IMG/VR virus record: IMGVR_UViG_3300032087_005120
Location: 1 to 38,678 of that record
Direction: 5' to 3' (one strand)
Origin: a virus
Length of the DNA stretch: 38,678 bases
The translations under genes and the position numbers were made by a program. Of the stretch, positions 13,585 to 19,314 are shown piece by piece. Every line of letters begins with the position of its first letter. Position 1 is the stretch's first letter. The notes beneath the pieces are model-generated. The model worked only from the letters and a program-made list of their open reading frames with translations. It searched no databases and was not told where the DNA came from.

Positions 13585-14223
13585 ATGTATAAATACTTAG
13601 ATATACCTGGATGGTTTAATATGCACGACGCCTATATGAACCTCGTTAAATACTGTGAAGACGGTGATGATATTGTTGAGATCGGTTGTTTTGCAGGGAG
13701 ATCCACCAGATTTCTCATGGATAGCTTAGATTACGCAGGAAAACACAAGGTTAAAGTGCATGTGATTGACACTTTTGAAGGGTCGGGTATGGAACACGCA
13801 GAAGTTAACTTAAACACCATGTACGACGATTTTATGAGGAATTTAGGGGACTATATTGATCAAGAAAGGGTGGTAGTCAATGTCAACAGATCAGATAACC
13901 AAAACATTCTTAATTCTTTTGACGATAACAGTGTTTTTGGGGTTATCGTAGACGGGGCTCACACTATGGAAGCCGTTCAAGATGATGTCGAGAACTGGTG
14001 GCCGAAGATAAAAGACGGTGGAATCATGGTCGGAGATGATGTAGACTGGGAGTCCGTCATGCAAGGTGCCGGAAAAGGATTTGCGAAATTTGGAATTGAT
14101 AGATTTAATGTACTCAAAGGTCGAGAAGCATGGTTCGCAGCAATAAAGAACGATCAAAACGACCAGATAGCGATGAGTCTAAAGCTAGTCCCAGGTCAGA
14201 ACTCTATGAAATTAGGTGGCTAG
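13585..14223 (+). CDS. SAM-dependent methyltransferase, class I fold
   Basis: 212 residues. Motif I is clear: VEIGCFAGRST at 31-41, the SAM-binding glycine loop. It is followed by VIDTFEGSG (60-68), a segment often seen in the Methyltransf_24/cephalosporin-hydroxylase-like group. Later come FGVIVDGAHTMEAVQDDVEN and KIKDGGIMVGDDVDWE, the strand-4/5 region with Asp/His that can bind a metal. The family methylates small molecules, sugars or proteins; a nucleic-acid target is less likely because no target-recognition domain is present. GGAGG precedes the ATG. Its 3' end overlaps the next gene by up to 94 bases. Confidence 0.8.
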   Translation: MYKYLDIPGWFNMHDAYMNLVKYCEDGDDIVEIGCFAGRSTRFLMDSLDYAGKHKVKVHVIDTFEGSGMEHAEVNLNTMYDDFMRNLGDYIDQERVVVNVNRSDNQNILNSFDDNSVFGVIVDGAHTMEAVQDDVENWWPKIKDGGIMVGDDVDWESVMQGAGKGFAKFGIDRFNVLKGREAWFAAIKNDQNDQIAMSLKLVPGQNSMKLGG

Positions 14224-14435
14224 ACGCCTATGAAATGGAATCGGGTTGGTTAGATCTTGAAGAAGCACTCAAAATCAAACCTCCCGAAGTCCGTTCTGTT
14301 GGCTACGTTCTTAAAGAAACGAAAGAATACATTATTTTGGCAGCTGATATCGGCTCCAATCAAATTGATAAAGACGTTGGTCGGGTGACCGTGATCCCAG
14401 GGCAGTGGATCGTGGACAAAAAAATCATTTTGTGA
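14130..14435 (+). CDS. Conserved phage protein of unknown function (101 aa or shorter)
   Basis: The recognisable part runs from LYEIRWLDAYEMESGWLDLE through ALKIKPPEVRSVGYVLKETK and VTVIPGQWIVDK. Small phage proteins with xxWxDA...SGW...L...PxxVxSVGxV...IP are, from memory, frequent and uncharacterised; the fold is probably a small beta barrel. The only ATG that keeps the whole domain is at 14130, giving a 94-base overlap with the methyltransferase gene; the first 24 residues are polar and may not be conserved. The next ATG, at 14233, would cut into the conserved part. The stop TGA shares bases with the GTG start of the GNAT gene. Confidence 0.65.
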   Translation: MVRSNKERSKRPDSDESKASPRSELYEIRWLDAYEMESGWLDLEEALKIKPPEVRSVGYVLKETKEYIILAADIGSNQIDKDVGRVTVIPGQWIVDKKIIL

Positions 14436-14911
14436 ATATCGAAATCCAAGAAACTTCAGCAGCCGTCGCTTGTAAATTAAACGAGCTATGGCATTCAAGA
14501 TTACCTCAACTTCATCCTAGTAATGTATGGAGATCTAAAAATTATATTTGTTTTTTATTTATGATCGACGAAGCAGTAGTCGGTGTCGGTATCTGGTCGT
14601 CACCTGTGGCTCGCATGTTGAGTAATAAAACATTACTAGAGCTGCGTCGGTTAGCTCTGAGCAAACATTGTCCCAAGAATACAGCAACTTATGTTTTATC
14701 AAAAATGATCAAAGCCATTAAAGAAAAGTTCCCTGAGATAGAAAAAGTAATCTCTTATCAAGACACAGCTGTTCATTTAGGAACGATCTACAAAGCTGCT
14801 AATTGGACACAATCAAACGTCAGTACAGGGGGCGAATGGACAAGACAATCCAGGGCAAGGAGCAAAGCACAAACAGCAGTTCCTAAAGTGCGTTGGGAAT
14901 TTTCACTCTAA
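14432..14911 (+). CDS. GNAT-type acetyltransferase-like protein
   Basis: About 159 residues from a GTG at 14432 overlapping the upstream stop (GTGA); an ATG at 14405 would add nine residues. The core shows a strand-loop with FLFMIDEAVVGVGIWSSPVA, then LLELRRLALSKHCPKNTATY, VLSKMIKAIKEKFPEIEKVI and SYQDTAVHLGTIYKAANWTQ. This recurrent phage GNAT-like family is marked by LELRRLxL...N. The acceptor is unknown; phage GNATs may modify host proteins or hypermodify DNA. The sequence encoding SNKTLLE (14622-14636) is one base away from the form-A AT palindrome, read in the same frame as two copies in the cluster at 9688-10018. Confidence 0.7.
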   Translation: MNIEIQETSAAVACKLNELWHSRLPQLHPSNVWRSKNYICFLFMIDEAVVGVGIWSSPVARMLSNKTLLELRRLALSKHCPKNTATYVLSKMIKAIKEKFPEIEKVISYQDTAVHLGTIYKAANWTQSNVSTGGEWTRQSRARSKAQTAVPKVRWEFSL

Positions 14912-15001
14912 AAGTCAAGTAATTTATTTAAATTTTCCTGTAGAAATTTACTTTCAAAGTTTGATATAGTGGAGTTTCCACTTAAATAAAAGGCAATAAA
15001 A

Positions 15002-15166
15002 ATGAAAAATTATGAACTCGATCACAACTCATTACACCAGGGTCAACTAAGAAACCTTTATATTGCATCTCTTCATAACCGATTATCCAAAGTCGAATGT
15101 TCTTGTGGCGAAGACTGTGCTTGCAAAAAAGCTGAAGAGCAGGGAGTTAAACTAGGTCAGCGTTAA
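15002..15166 (+). CDS. 54-residue Cys-cluster protein
   Basis: Short gene preceded by AAAAGG eight bases before the ATG. The product (MKNYELDHNSLHQGQLRNLY...) carries a tight cluster ECSCGEDCACKK, a C-x-C-x4-C-x-C arrangement able to bind a metal. It stops convergently with the minus-strand gene at 15163: the two stop codons share bases (TTAA). Upstream (14912-15001) an AGTGGA-GTT-TCCACT palindrome overlaps a plausible promoter (TTTACT ... TATAGT), suggesting separate control. No family recognised. Confidence 0.6.
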   Translation: MKNYELDHNSLHQGQLRNLYIASLHNRLSKVECSCGEDCACKKAEEQGVKLGQR

Positions 15167-15387
15167 TCTAGTTGTGGTTGGGCAGCTTTAGGCTCAATCA
15201 TAAAAGCCTTTTCTAACATCGAATCAACCTGAGATAATAAGTTATCCCATTCATCTGCTAGATACCCATTCACCGTCCCGTCGTTAAAAGTCACTAAGAC
15301 CTTATCGACAGTGTCCTTCAATACCGGATCGTACATTCTCTGTCGTTGGACAGAAAGAACGATCTTATTTTTTATTTCGTTCAACAT
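15163..15387 (-). CDS. Hypothetical protein (74 aa)
   Basis: Start chosen at the ATG at 15387 (MLNEIKNKIVLSVQRQRMYD) because AAGG lies about 9 bases upstream; a start at 15432 would lie inside the leader hairpin. The body contains DTVDKVLVTFNDGTVNGYLA and DEWDNLLSQVDSMLEKAF. The arrangement suggests a small beta-rich domain with a C-terminal helix. It has its own promoter, leader hairpin and upstream terminator, so it is an independent transcription unit. Its stop overlaps that of the convergent 54-residue gene. Function unknown. Confidence 0.6.
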   Translation of the reverse strand: MLNEIKNKIVLSVQRQRMYDPVLKDTVDKVLVTFNDGTVNGYLADEWDNLLSQVDSMLEKAFMIEPKAAQPQLD

Positions 15388-15405
15388 AGTGTTGTACCTT
15401 GTAAA

Positions 15406-15439
15406 AGCGGGAGATCGAAACAGGGTAAACACTCCCGCT
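15406..15439 (-). promoter_or_regulatory. Leader hairpin upstream of the 74-aa gene
   Basis: A perfect 8-bp inverted repeat: AGCGGGAG (15406-15413) and CTCCCGCT (15432-15439), separated by 18 bases. In the minus-strand message it lies between the promoter and the ribosome site, with only a short T-run after it. It could act as an attenuator or a translational control stem. Confidence 0.55.
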
Positions 15440-15460
15440 CTTATCCATATTTATATAGTT

Positions 15461-15490
15461 TTTTTAGATAAATAAAACAGTAAATGTCAA
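15461..15490 (-). promoter_or_regulatory. Sigma70-like promoter of the leftward 74-aa gene
   Basis: Read on the minus strand: a perfect TTGACA (15485-15490) and, after 18 bases, TAAAAA (15461-15466). An inverted repeat GGAATTAA/TTAATTCC (15493-15500 with 15509-15516) sits immediately upstream of the -35 box and may be an operator or activator site. Confidence 0.5.
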
Positions 15491-15527
15491 TGGGAATTAA
15501 ATAGATAATTAATTCCTATTCGGGCAT

Positions 15528-15556
15528 AAAAAAAGGGGGGACCGAAATCCCCCCTT
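15528..15556 (-). terminator. Intrinsic terminator (minus strand)
   Basis: An 8-bp stem AAGGGGGG/CCCCCCTT (15533-15540 with 15549-15556), loop of 8, followed on the minus strand by a seven-T run (A tract at 15528-15534). It lies upstream of the 74-aa gene's promoter, so it would stop leftward transcripts coming from beyond 15557. No minus-strand gene is visible at 15557-15754 directly upstream. Confidence 0.8.
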
Positions 15557-15754
15557 CAACATATGCGGAGTAATGTCTGTACTGTTGTGCCTAAGTACAA
15601 TTAAACATTAGTAATAAATTATTCTTTGTCAATTATTACAACATTATAGGTGCGACAGTATGTCCTATTTACTTATGGATATTTATGGGTTATTATATAA
15701 CATTAAATTAATCGAAAGATTAATTTTGCTCTTTAACAGAAAGGATAAGAAAGC
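15557..15754. other. Gene-free stretch before the 92-aa gene
   Basis: No coding region is seen. It contains a degenerate AT palindrome GTAATAAATTATTC at 15611-15624 and the plus-strand leader of the next gene (ATTAATCGAAAGATTAAT, an inverted repeat at about 15707-15724). Because it is followed on the minus strand by a strong terminator, it could produce a short minus-strand RNA. Confidence 0.4.
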
Positions 15755-16033
15755 ATGTCAAGATACTTAGAGGATTGCCCTGATGGCGACATACTAGTTA
15801 AAAGTAATGTTCGTTTTATGGACTTACCTAGAGAGGTTCGAAAATCTGAATTGAAGTACAACACAAATCATTGGAGACTTACCATGAAAGATGAACCAGA
15901 CCATAAAAGATTTACTTATAAAATGGATTACAAGTATATAGCCTGGCTAATAATCTTTGCGGAATCACACATACGTTGGAATTTAATGCAGGATCAATAT
16001 ACCAAAAAGTATTACTGCGTTAAAAATCTTTAA
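15755..16033 (+). CDS. Hypothetical protein (92 aa)
   Basis: 92 residues, rich in Trp, Tyr, Lys and Arg (MSRYLEDCPDGDILVKSNVR..., KMDYKYIAWLIIFAESHIRW). AAAGGA lies upstream of the ATG and a strong terminator follows the stop by 10 bases, so this is a single-gene unit. A mid-protein hydrophobic patch is too short for a sure membrane span. I recognise no family. Well-formed isolated signals suggest a separately regulated accessory gene. Confidence 0.65.
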   Translation: MSRYLEDCPDGDILVKSNVRFMDLPREVRKSELKYNTNHWRLTMKDEPDHKRFTYKMDYKYIAWLIIFAESHIRWNLMQDQYTKKYYCVKNL

Positions 16034-16042
16034 TCAAATATC

Positions 16043-16067
16043 AAGGGGGCATGAGCCCCCTTTTTTT
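16043..16067 (+). terminator. Intrinsic terminator after the 92-aa gene
   Basis: Stem AAGGGGGC/GCCCCCTT with an ATGA loop (16043-16050 and 16055-16062), then a run of seven T on the plus strand. It also borders the 3' end of the convergent 36-residue gene, but the T-run favours the plus strand. Confidence 0.9.
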
Positions 16068-16176
16068 ATTCCTGTTCTACAATCTTAATTGTTCTTCTAT
16101 TAATTTCTTTTTTAACTTGTTCTTGTAGCTGCTTTAGTTCTTCAACTGACAGTTCTTTTAATAAATTTTTGTCCAT
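16066..16176 (-). CDS. 36-residue helical mini-protein
   Basis: The ATG at 16176 follows AAAGGA by a good distance, and a hairpin lies just upstream (16195-16237). The product is a single charged helix: MDKNLLKELSVEELKQLQEQ, then VKKEINRRTIKIVEQE. An in-frame start farther upstream would read through the structured leader and is unlikely. Similar one-helix proteins (LSVEELKQLQEQVKKEI) are common in phages and have no known role. Confidence 0.6.
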   Translation of the reverse strand: MDKNLLKELSVEELKQLQEQVKKEINRRTIKIVEQE

Positions 16177-16194
16177 GGTTTTCCTTTCTTTTGA

Positions 16195-16237
16195 GACTAG
16201 GGGTTTGGGGGTTCCTAGCTCCTTTCTGCCCCTAGTC
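16195..16237 (-). promoter_or_regulatory. 9-bp stem-loop in the leader of the 36-aa gene
   Basis: A perfect inverted repeat GACTAGGGG/CCCCTAGTC (16195-16203 with 16229-16237), loop of 25, located about 10 bases upstream of the ribosome site on the minus strand. There is no T-run after it, so it is more likely a translational or stability element than a terminator. Confidence 0.6.
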
Positions 16238-16316
16238 CGTTCGTGCGAGTGAATCAAAGGTCTCATCCATCTGATTTGGGAGGTAGACTTCTGAGAAGAT
16301 TACCAACTCTCGCTGT

Positions 16317-16450
16317 CAGTAATCAGGAGAAGGGATATTCTAGTTTAGATTTTTGCAAGAGACACTAGACTAGAGTTTTTGCAATATACAACCTTTCCGA
16401 GCAAAGGCTCTAAAAATTGTTATTACAGATACCCCTTCTCCTCATTACTG
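16317..16450 (-). ncRNA. Long-stem structured element, putative RNA
   Basis: The ends pair over 18 bases with one mismatch: CAGTAATCAGGAGAAGGG (16317-16334) against CCCTTCTCCTCATTACTG (16433-16450). With one G-U pair the minus-strand RNA stem extends to about 22. The loop contains two imperfect ~25-base direct repeats (each with AGAxTTTTTGCAA; about 16340-16364 and 16365-16390), a CTAGT/ACTAG pair, and two mutually exclusive hairpins (CCTTT/AAAGG and GAGC/GCTC, 16392-16410). The right arm holds the stop codon of the 80-residue gene, so the element is the 3' untranslated region of that message or a processed RNA. The strand is inferred from the flanking genes; no promoter or terminator was identified. 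Confidence 0.5.
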
Positions 16451-16687
16451 AGGATCCTTCTTGAGGATATTATTAATTTGAGTATCAGTGCTCTTGATCA
16501 TGTTCTGAGCAATCATCAACCCAGATGCTTCGCCTAAACCATAAGCGTAATCAAAAACTTCTGCTAACCATTGTTTAATCAAACTTTCTTTTGAAGTGAA
16601 GTTTGGTTCCATTTTGGTTTTGTTTTCAATAGCTGCTTCCGCAATCTTCAGCATCTTTTCTTTCTTCTGCATATGTTGAACTATCAT
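16445..16687 (-). CDS. Hypothetical helical protein (80 aa)
   Basis: 80 residues starting by TAATG overlap with the ribbon-helix-helix gene. Sequence is helical and charged at first (QKKEKMLKIAEAAIENKTKM), then WLAEVFDYAYGLGEASGLMI. The tight coupling with a small DNA-binding protein recalls two-gene regulatory or toxin-antitoxin pairs, but no toxin fold is recognised. Its stop codon lies within the long-stem element that follows. Confidence 0.6.
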   Translation of the reverse strand: MIVQHMQKKEKMLKIAEAAIENKTKMEPNFTSKESLIKQWLAEVFDYAYGLGEASGLMIAQNMIKSTDTQINNILKKDPQ

Positions 16688-16833
16688 TATATTGCCTTTC
16701 TTTTCTCATATTCTTTGTCAACTAAACTAGAAACAATACCAGAGATTTTTCGATCTTTTCCCGCTAATTTCTTTAGCTTTGTGTGTGTTTCTATTCTTAC
16801 GATAATTGACTTATACTTGTTCGTGTCCGTCAT
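16687..16833 (-). CDS. Ribbon-helix-helix-like DNA-binding protein (48 aa)
   Basis: Short gene found by reading the minus strand; AGGAGA lies 5 bases before the ATG at 16833. The product reads MTDTNKYKSIIVRIETHTKL, then KKLAGKDRKISGIVSSLVDK. A short strand (SIIVRIE), a helix (HTKLKKLAGK), a turn and a second helix (ISGIVSSLVDKEYEK) match the Arc/CopG pattern, in which dimers insert a two-stranded ribbon into the DNA major groove. Targets could be the AT palindromes or GAAGAATA repeats elsewhere in the window; that link is speculation. It overlaps the next gene (TAATG). Confidence 0.65.
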   Translation of the reverse strand: MTDTNKYKSIIVRIETHTKLKKLAGKDRKISGIVSSLVDKEYEKRKAI

Positions 16834-16872
16834 TTCTTTCTCCTATTATATAAATATATATTAATATGTAGT

Positions 16873-17346
16873 TTAGTCAAGTCTTGTGATAGAAAAATTT
16901 AAGGCTTCTGTTATCCCTTTTCTATTCTCCATTGGTATTTCACAGTCATTATATCCTTGAAGAATTGTACTTAAATATCCTTCTCCAGGTGGGTAAACAA
17001 CTTGCTTGTCGACCATGCTGTAAAACATAACCTTGTCATCAATGTATTCACCATCCTCTTTATGAAACTGCCAATGATATTTCTTGGTGTAAAGGTTTGG
17101 ATATCCTTCATAGAAATCTAATGCTGTTTCACATTCGGGTGTTATTTTAAATAGTCCCCCAGGTACAGATTTACCTTCAGATTCTTGAACATCTGCAACT
17201 CCTCTGAATACAAGTTCGTATCCTTGTAGAGTAAATTTGCCTACGTACTCTGACTTAGGACATCTCATTTTCATATGCTTATGATTCATGTTTGAACCAT
17301 ACGCAAAGTAATAACTTACTTTTTCTTTTTGCTTTCTATTAGCCAT
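16873..17346 (-). CDS. Gamma-glutamylcyclotransferase-like protein (AIG2/GGCT fold)
   Basis: 157 residues. YFAYGSNMN (13-21) is the substrate-binding loop of the GGCT/AIG2 superfamily, and the Glu in DFYEGYP (E80) matches the catalytic acid. GGLFKITPECETALD and the later YSTILQGYND-like segment fit the barrel. Members remove gamma-glutamyl groups by cyclising them to 5-oxoproline, or act on gamma-glutamyl amines. It overlaps the helicase stop by 31 bases and so is in the same operon. In recalled gene-neighbourhood analyses, this family appears with amidoligases and class II amidotransferases, which this phage also encodes at 7091-9318. Confidence 0.8.
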   Translation of the reverse strand: MANRKQKEKVSYYFAYGSNMNHKHMKMRCPKSEYVGKFTLQGYELVFRGVADVQESEGKSVPGGLFKITPECETALDFYEGYPNLYTKKYHWQFHKEDGEYIDDKVMFYSMVDKQVVYPPGEGYLSTILQGYNDCEIPMENRKGITEALNFSITRLD

Positions 17347-18782
17347 TCTTTTAGTGTTTCTCCTAATGATTGTGAGGCCAAGTCAATTTTATTTCGCAAA
17401 CTATTCACGATATTTTCATCAACTGTTTTCTCACAAATGATGTCAATGTAAGTGACATTGTTCTTTTGACCGATACGGTGGGCTCGATCTTCTGATTGTA
17501 TTCTTTTTTCTAAATCATAATTATTAGAAAAATAAACAACCGTATGAGCAGCTGTTAGTGTCAATCCATAACCACCGGTTTGTTGGTTGGCTACGAAAAA
17601 CCTTACAGGACTTTCGGAGTCCTGAAACTTTCTGACAATTTCCTGTCGGTCTTGATCCTTGGTATCTCCAAAGTAAGTCTCAACAGAATCGTCACCAAAC
17701 TTTTTTGCCAATGCATCTTTGATATCAAAAATACTTTGTCGATAGTTTGCCCAGATAATAACTTTACCTTCTGTTTCTTCGAGAACATTCATGAGTTCGT
17801 CCATGCGATTGTTCTTCAAAGGAATGCTCGGTTGGCCGTCGTCCGTGGGCAAGTAGCCACAAGTAATCTGATGAAGTCGAAGCAACATGGTCATTGTATT
17901 ATTAACCGTGAGCGTCTGTCCCTCGAGCTGCGTAATCGCAAATGTCGCTAGATCATTGTACGCTTTCTCTTGTTCCTTGGTTAGTTCGATATACCTGGGC
18001 GAATAAATTTTCGAAGGCAGATCTAAACAATCTTCTTTCAATACTCGAAAAGAAAAGAACGCTAGCTTCCGAGATAACTCATCTAAATTTCTAAATCCCA
18101 CAATGTGAGGAAACGCATGAGTCGACGTATGTCTTTTGACTTCGATTGCATATCTCGCTTTGTAGGCGTAGTAAGAACTAAAGCCTAATAAATCTTCATC
18201 AAGAAAAGCACACTGCGAATATAAATCCATCGGATTTTTTGTGACAGGAGATCCTGTTAATATTCTTCTGTACTTAGCGAGTCGTGCAACCTTCACAATA
18301 TTTTTTGTACGTCCTGCACTTTGTGTTTTGATCGTGGTGCTCTCATCTACTGCCAATAAACTATTCGTTGAGTTTAAATATCTGGCCAAGAATTCAGCAG
18401 CGGGTTTACTGGATAGAGCCTCAACGTTCATCAAGAAAATATCTAAGCCGTCAAAAGTTTCTGATAGCTTGTCGATATTCTTTTGATCTTCTTTGTTACG
18501 AGAACTCGGTGCCACCCAAGTTGTAATTCTTGTCGTGATGTGATCGGATAAGTGATTAGGAATCTCTAATCGTTCCCAGTTTCGATACACCCCTTTGGGT
18601 GCAATCACAACAGCAGAATTAATTTTGCCCTGGTCATAGAGCATAGCAATATTATCAATTAATACTTTTGATTTGCCTGTACCCATTTCCATGAAGTAGG
18701 CAAAATTAGTTTTGTCCCAACTACAACCTAATGCTTGCAGCTGATGATTAAATGGTTTTGTTTTAAAGTTCGGATACATCAA
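17316..18782 (-). CDS. SNF2-type DNA helicase/translocase
   Basis: 488 residues. Motif I is MEMGTGKSK (31-39), motif II VDEST (DES instead of DEAD/DEAH), motif III ILTGSPVTKNP, and the C-terminal lobe contains GGYGLTLTAAHTVVYFSNNY and SEDRAHRIGQKNNV, the SNF2-specific arginine-finger motif VI (RAHRIGQ). These enzymes translocate on duplex DNA and remodel protein-DNA complexes. Phage members are often placed near replication or recombination genes. There is no fused HNH nuclease here. It is co-transcribed with the cyclotransferase-like gene (31-base overlap) and starts within the 87-residue gene's 3' end (20-base overlap). A second in-frame Met follows the first. Confidence 0.9.
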   Translation of the reverse strand: MMYPNFKTKPFNHQLQALGCSWDKTNFAYFMEMGTGKSKVLIDNIAMLYDQGKINSAVVIAPKGVYRNWERLEIPNHLSDHITTRITTWVAPSSRNKEDQKNIDKLSETFDGLDIFLMNVEALSSKPAAEFLARYLNSTNSLLAVDESTTIKTQSAGRTKNIVKVARLAKYRRILTGSPVTKNPMDLYSQCAFLDEDLLGFSSYYAYKARYAIEVKRHTSTHAFPHIVGFRNLDELSRKLAFFSFRVLKEDCLDLPSKIYSPRYIELTKEQEKAYNDLATFAITQLEGQTLTVNNTMTMLLRLHQITCGYLPTDDGQPSIPLKNNRMDELMNVLEETEGKVIIWANYRQSIFDIKDALAKKFGDDSVETYFGDTKDQDRQEIVRKFQDSESPVRFFVANQQTGGYGLTLTAAHTVVYFSNNYDLEKRIQSEDRAHRIGQKNNVTYIDIICEKTVDENIVNSLRNKIDLASQSLGETLKEWLIESKKKK

Positions 18783-19026
18783 CGCCTCCTTTTAAATATT
18801 TTAATCTCATTAAGTTTCTCCAATCTCGTAAATACTTCCAAGGCTTCATCAGTGCTCTGTATTTTATTTTTCTATAAAAATATTCTTCTCTTGTCGGAAG
18901 ATGATAATCAATACTGTCTAGTATGCGATCTTCTTCTATTAGACGATCGTTGTAATAGTTATAGTTAATGTAACTATAGTATTCAATTTGATTATCCGTA
19001 AACGGCTTTGTCGGTATTCTTAACAT
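18763..19026 (-). CDS. Hypothetical protein (87 aa), Tyr/Arg-rich
   Basis: 87 residues, unusually rich in Tyr and Arg (QIEYYSYINYNYYNDRLIEE, REEYFYRKIKYRALMKPWKY). It overlaps the helicase start by 20 bases and is probably the operon's first gene. A 14-base element TAAGTTCTTTATAT (19040-19053), also present at 28125-28138, lies just upstream of its start. Function unknown. Confidence 0.6.
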   Translation of the reverse strand: MLRIPTKPFTDNQIEYYSYINYNYYNDRLIEEDRILDSIDYHLPTREEYFYRKIKYRALMKPWKYLRDWRNLMRLKYLKGGVDVSEL

Positions 19027-19039
19027 AATAAAAACTTTC

Positions 19040-19053
19040 TAAGTTCTTTATAT
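19040..19053 (-). promoter_or_regulatory. Copy of shared ATATAAAGAACTTA element
   Basis: Identical 14-base word to 28125-28138, 14 bases before the ATG of the 87-residue gene when read on the minus strand. If it is a promoter -10 region the leader would be extremely short. Confidence 0.3.
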
Positions 19054-19061
19054 AGGATAAC

Positions 19062-19265
19062 TTATATAGATGTCAAGTTCTTTCGTGCACAGAAAGAAGT
19101 CATGTAAACATTCGGATCATTTATATCTTTGTAAATATACTCTGCTCCCAATCGACATTCTTCCATAGAATCAAATGTCATATCTAACGGTTGCATAACA
19201 CAAGTGCTTTCGATCGGTATCAATGGATCGTTGATACAAACAAAAAGTATTAATATAAATTTCAT
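19062..19265 (-). CDS. Small exported Cys-containing protein (67 aa)
   Basis: 67 residues. The N-terminus is a short hydrophobic signal-like stretch (MKFILILFVCINDPLIPIES), followed by TCVMQPLDMTFDSMEECRLG and a late SFCARKN. The spacing of Cys and the F-x-S-x-x-x-C pattern are, from memory, typical of small phage or bacterial secreted mini-proteins; a disulfide is likely. The protein at 12801-12986 has a similar arrangement. It diverges from the methyltransferase gene (49 bases between starts). Confidence 0.6.
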   Translation of the reverse strand: MKFILILFVCINDPLIPIESTCVMQPLDMTFDSMEECRLGAEYIYKDINDPNVYMTSFCARKNLTSI

Positions 19266-19314
19266 CTTGCAATCCTATCCTAAATAAACTATTTATTATA
19301 TAGATAATTATAGA

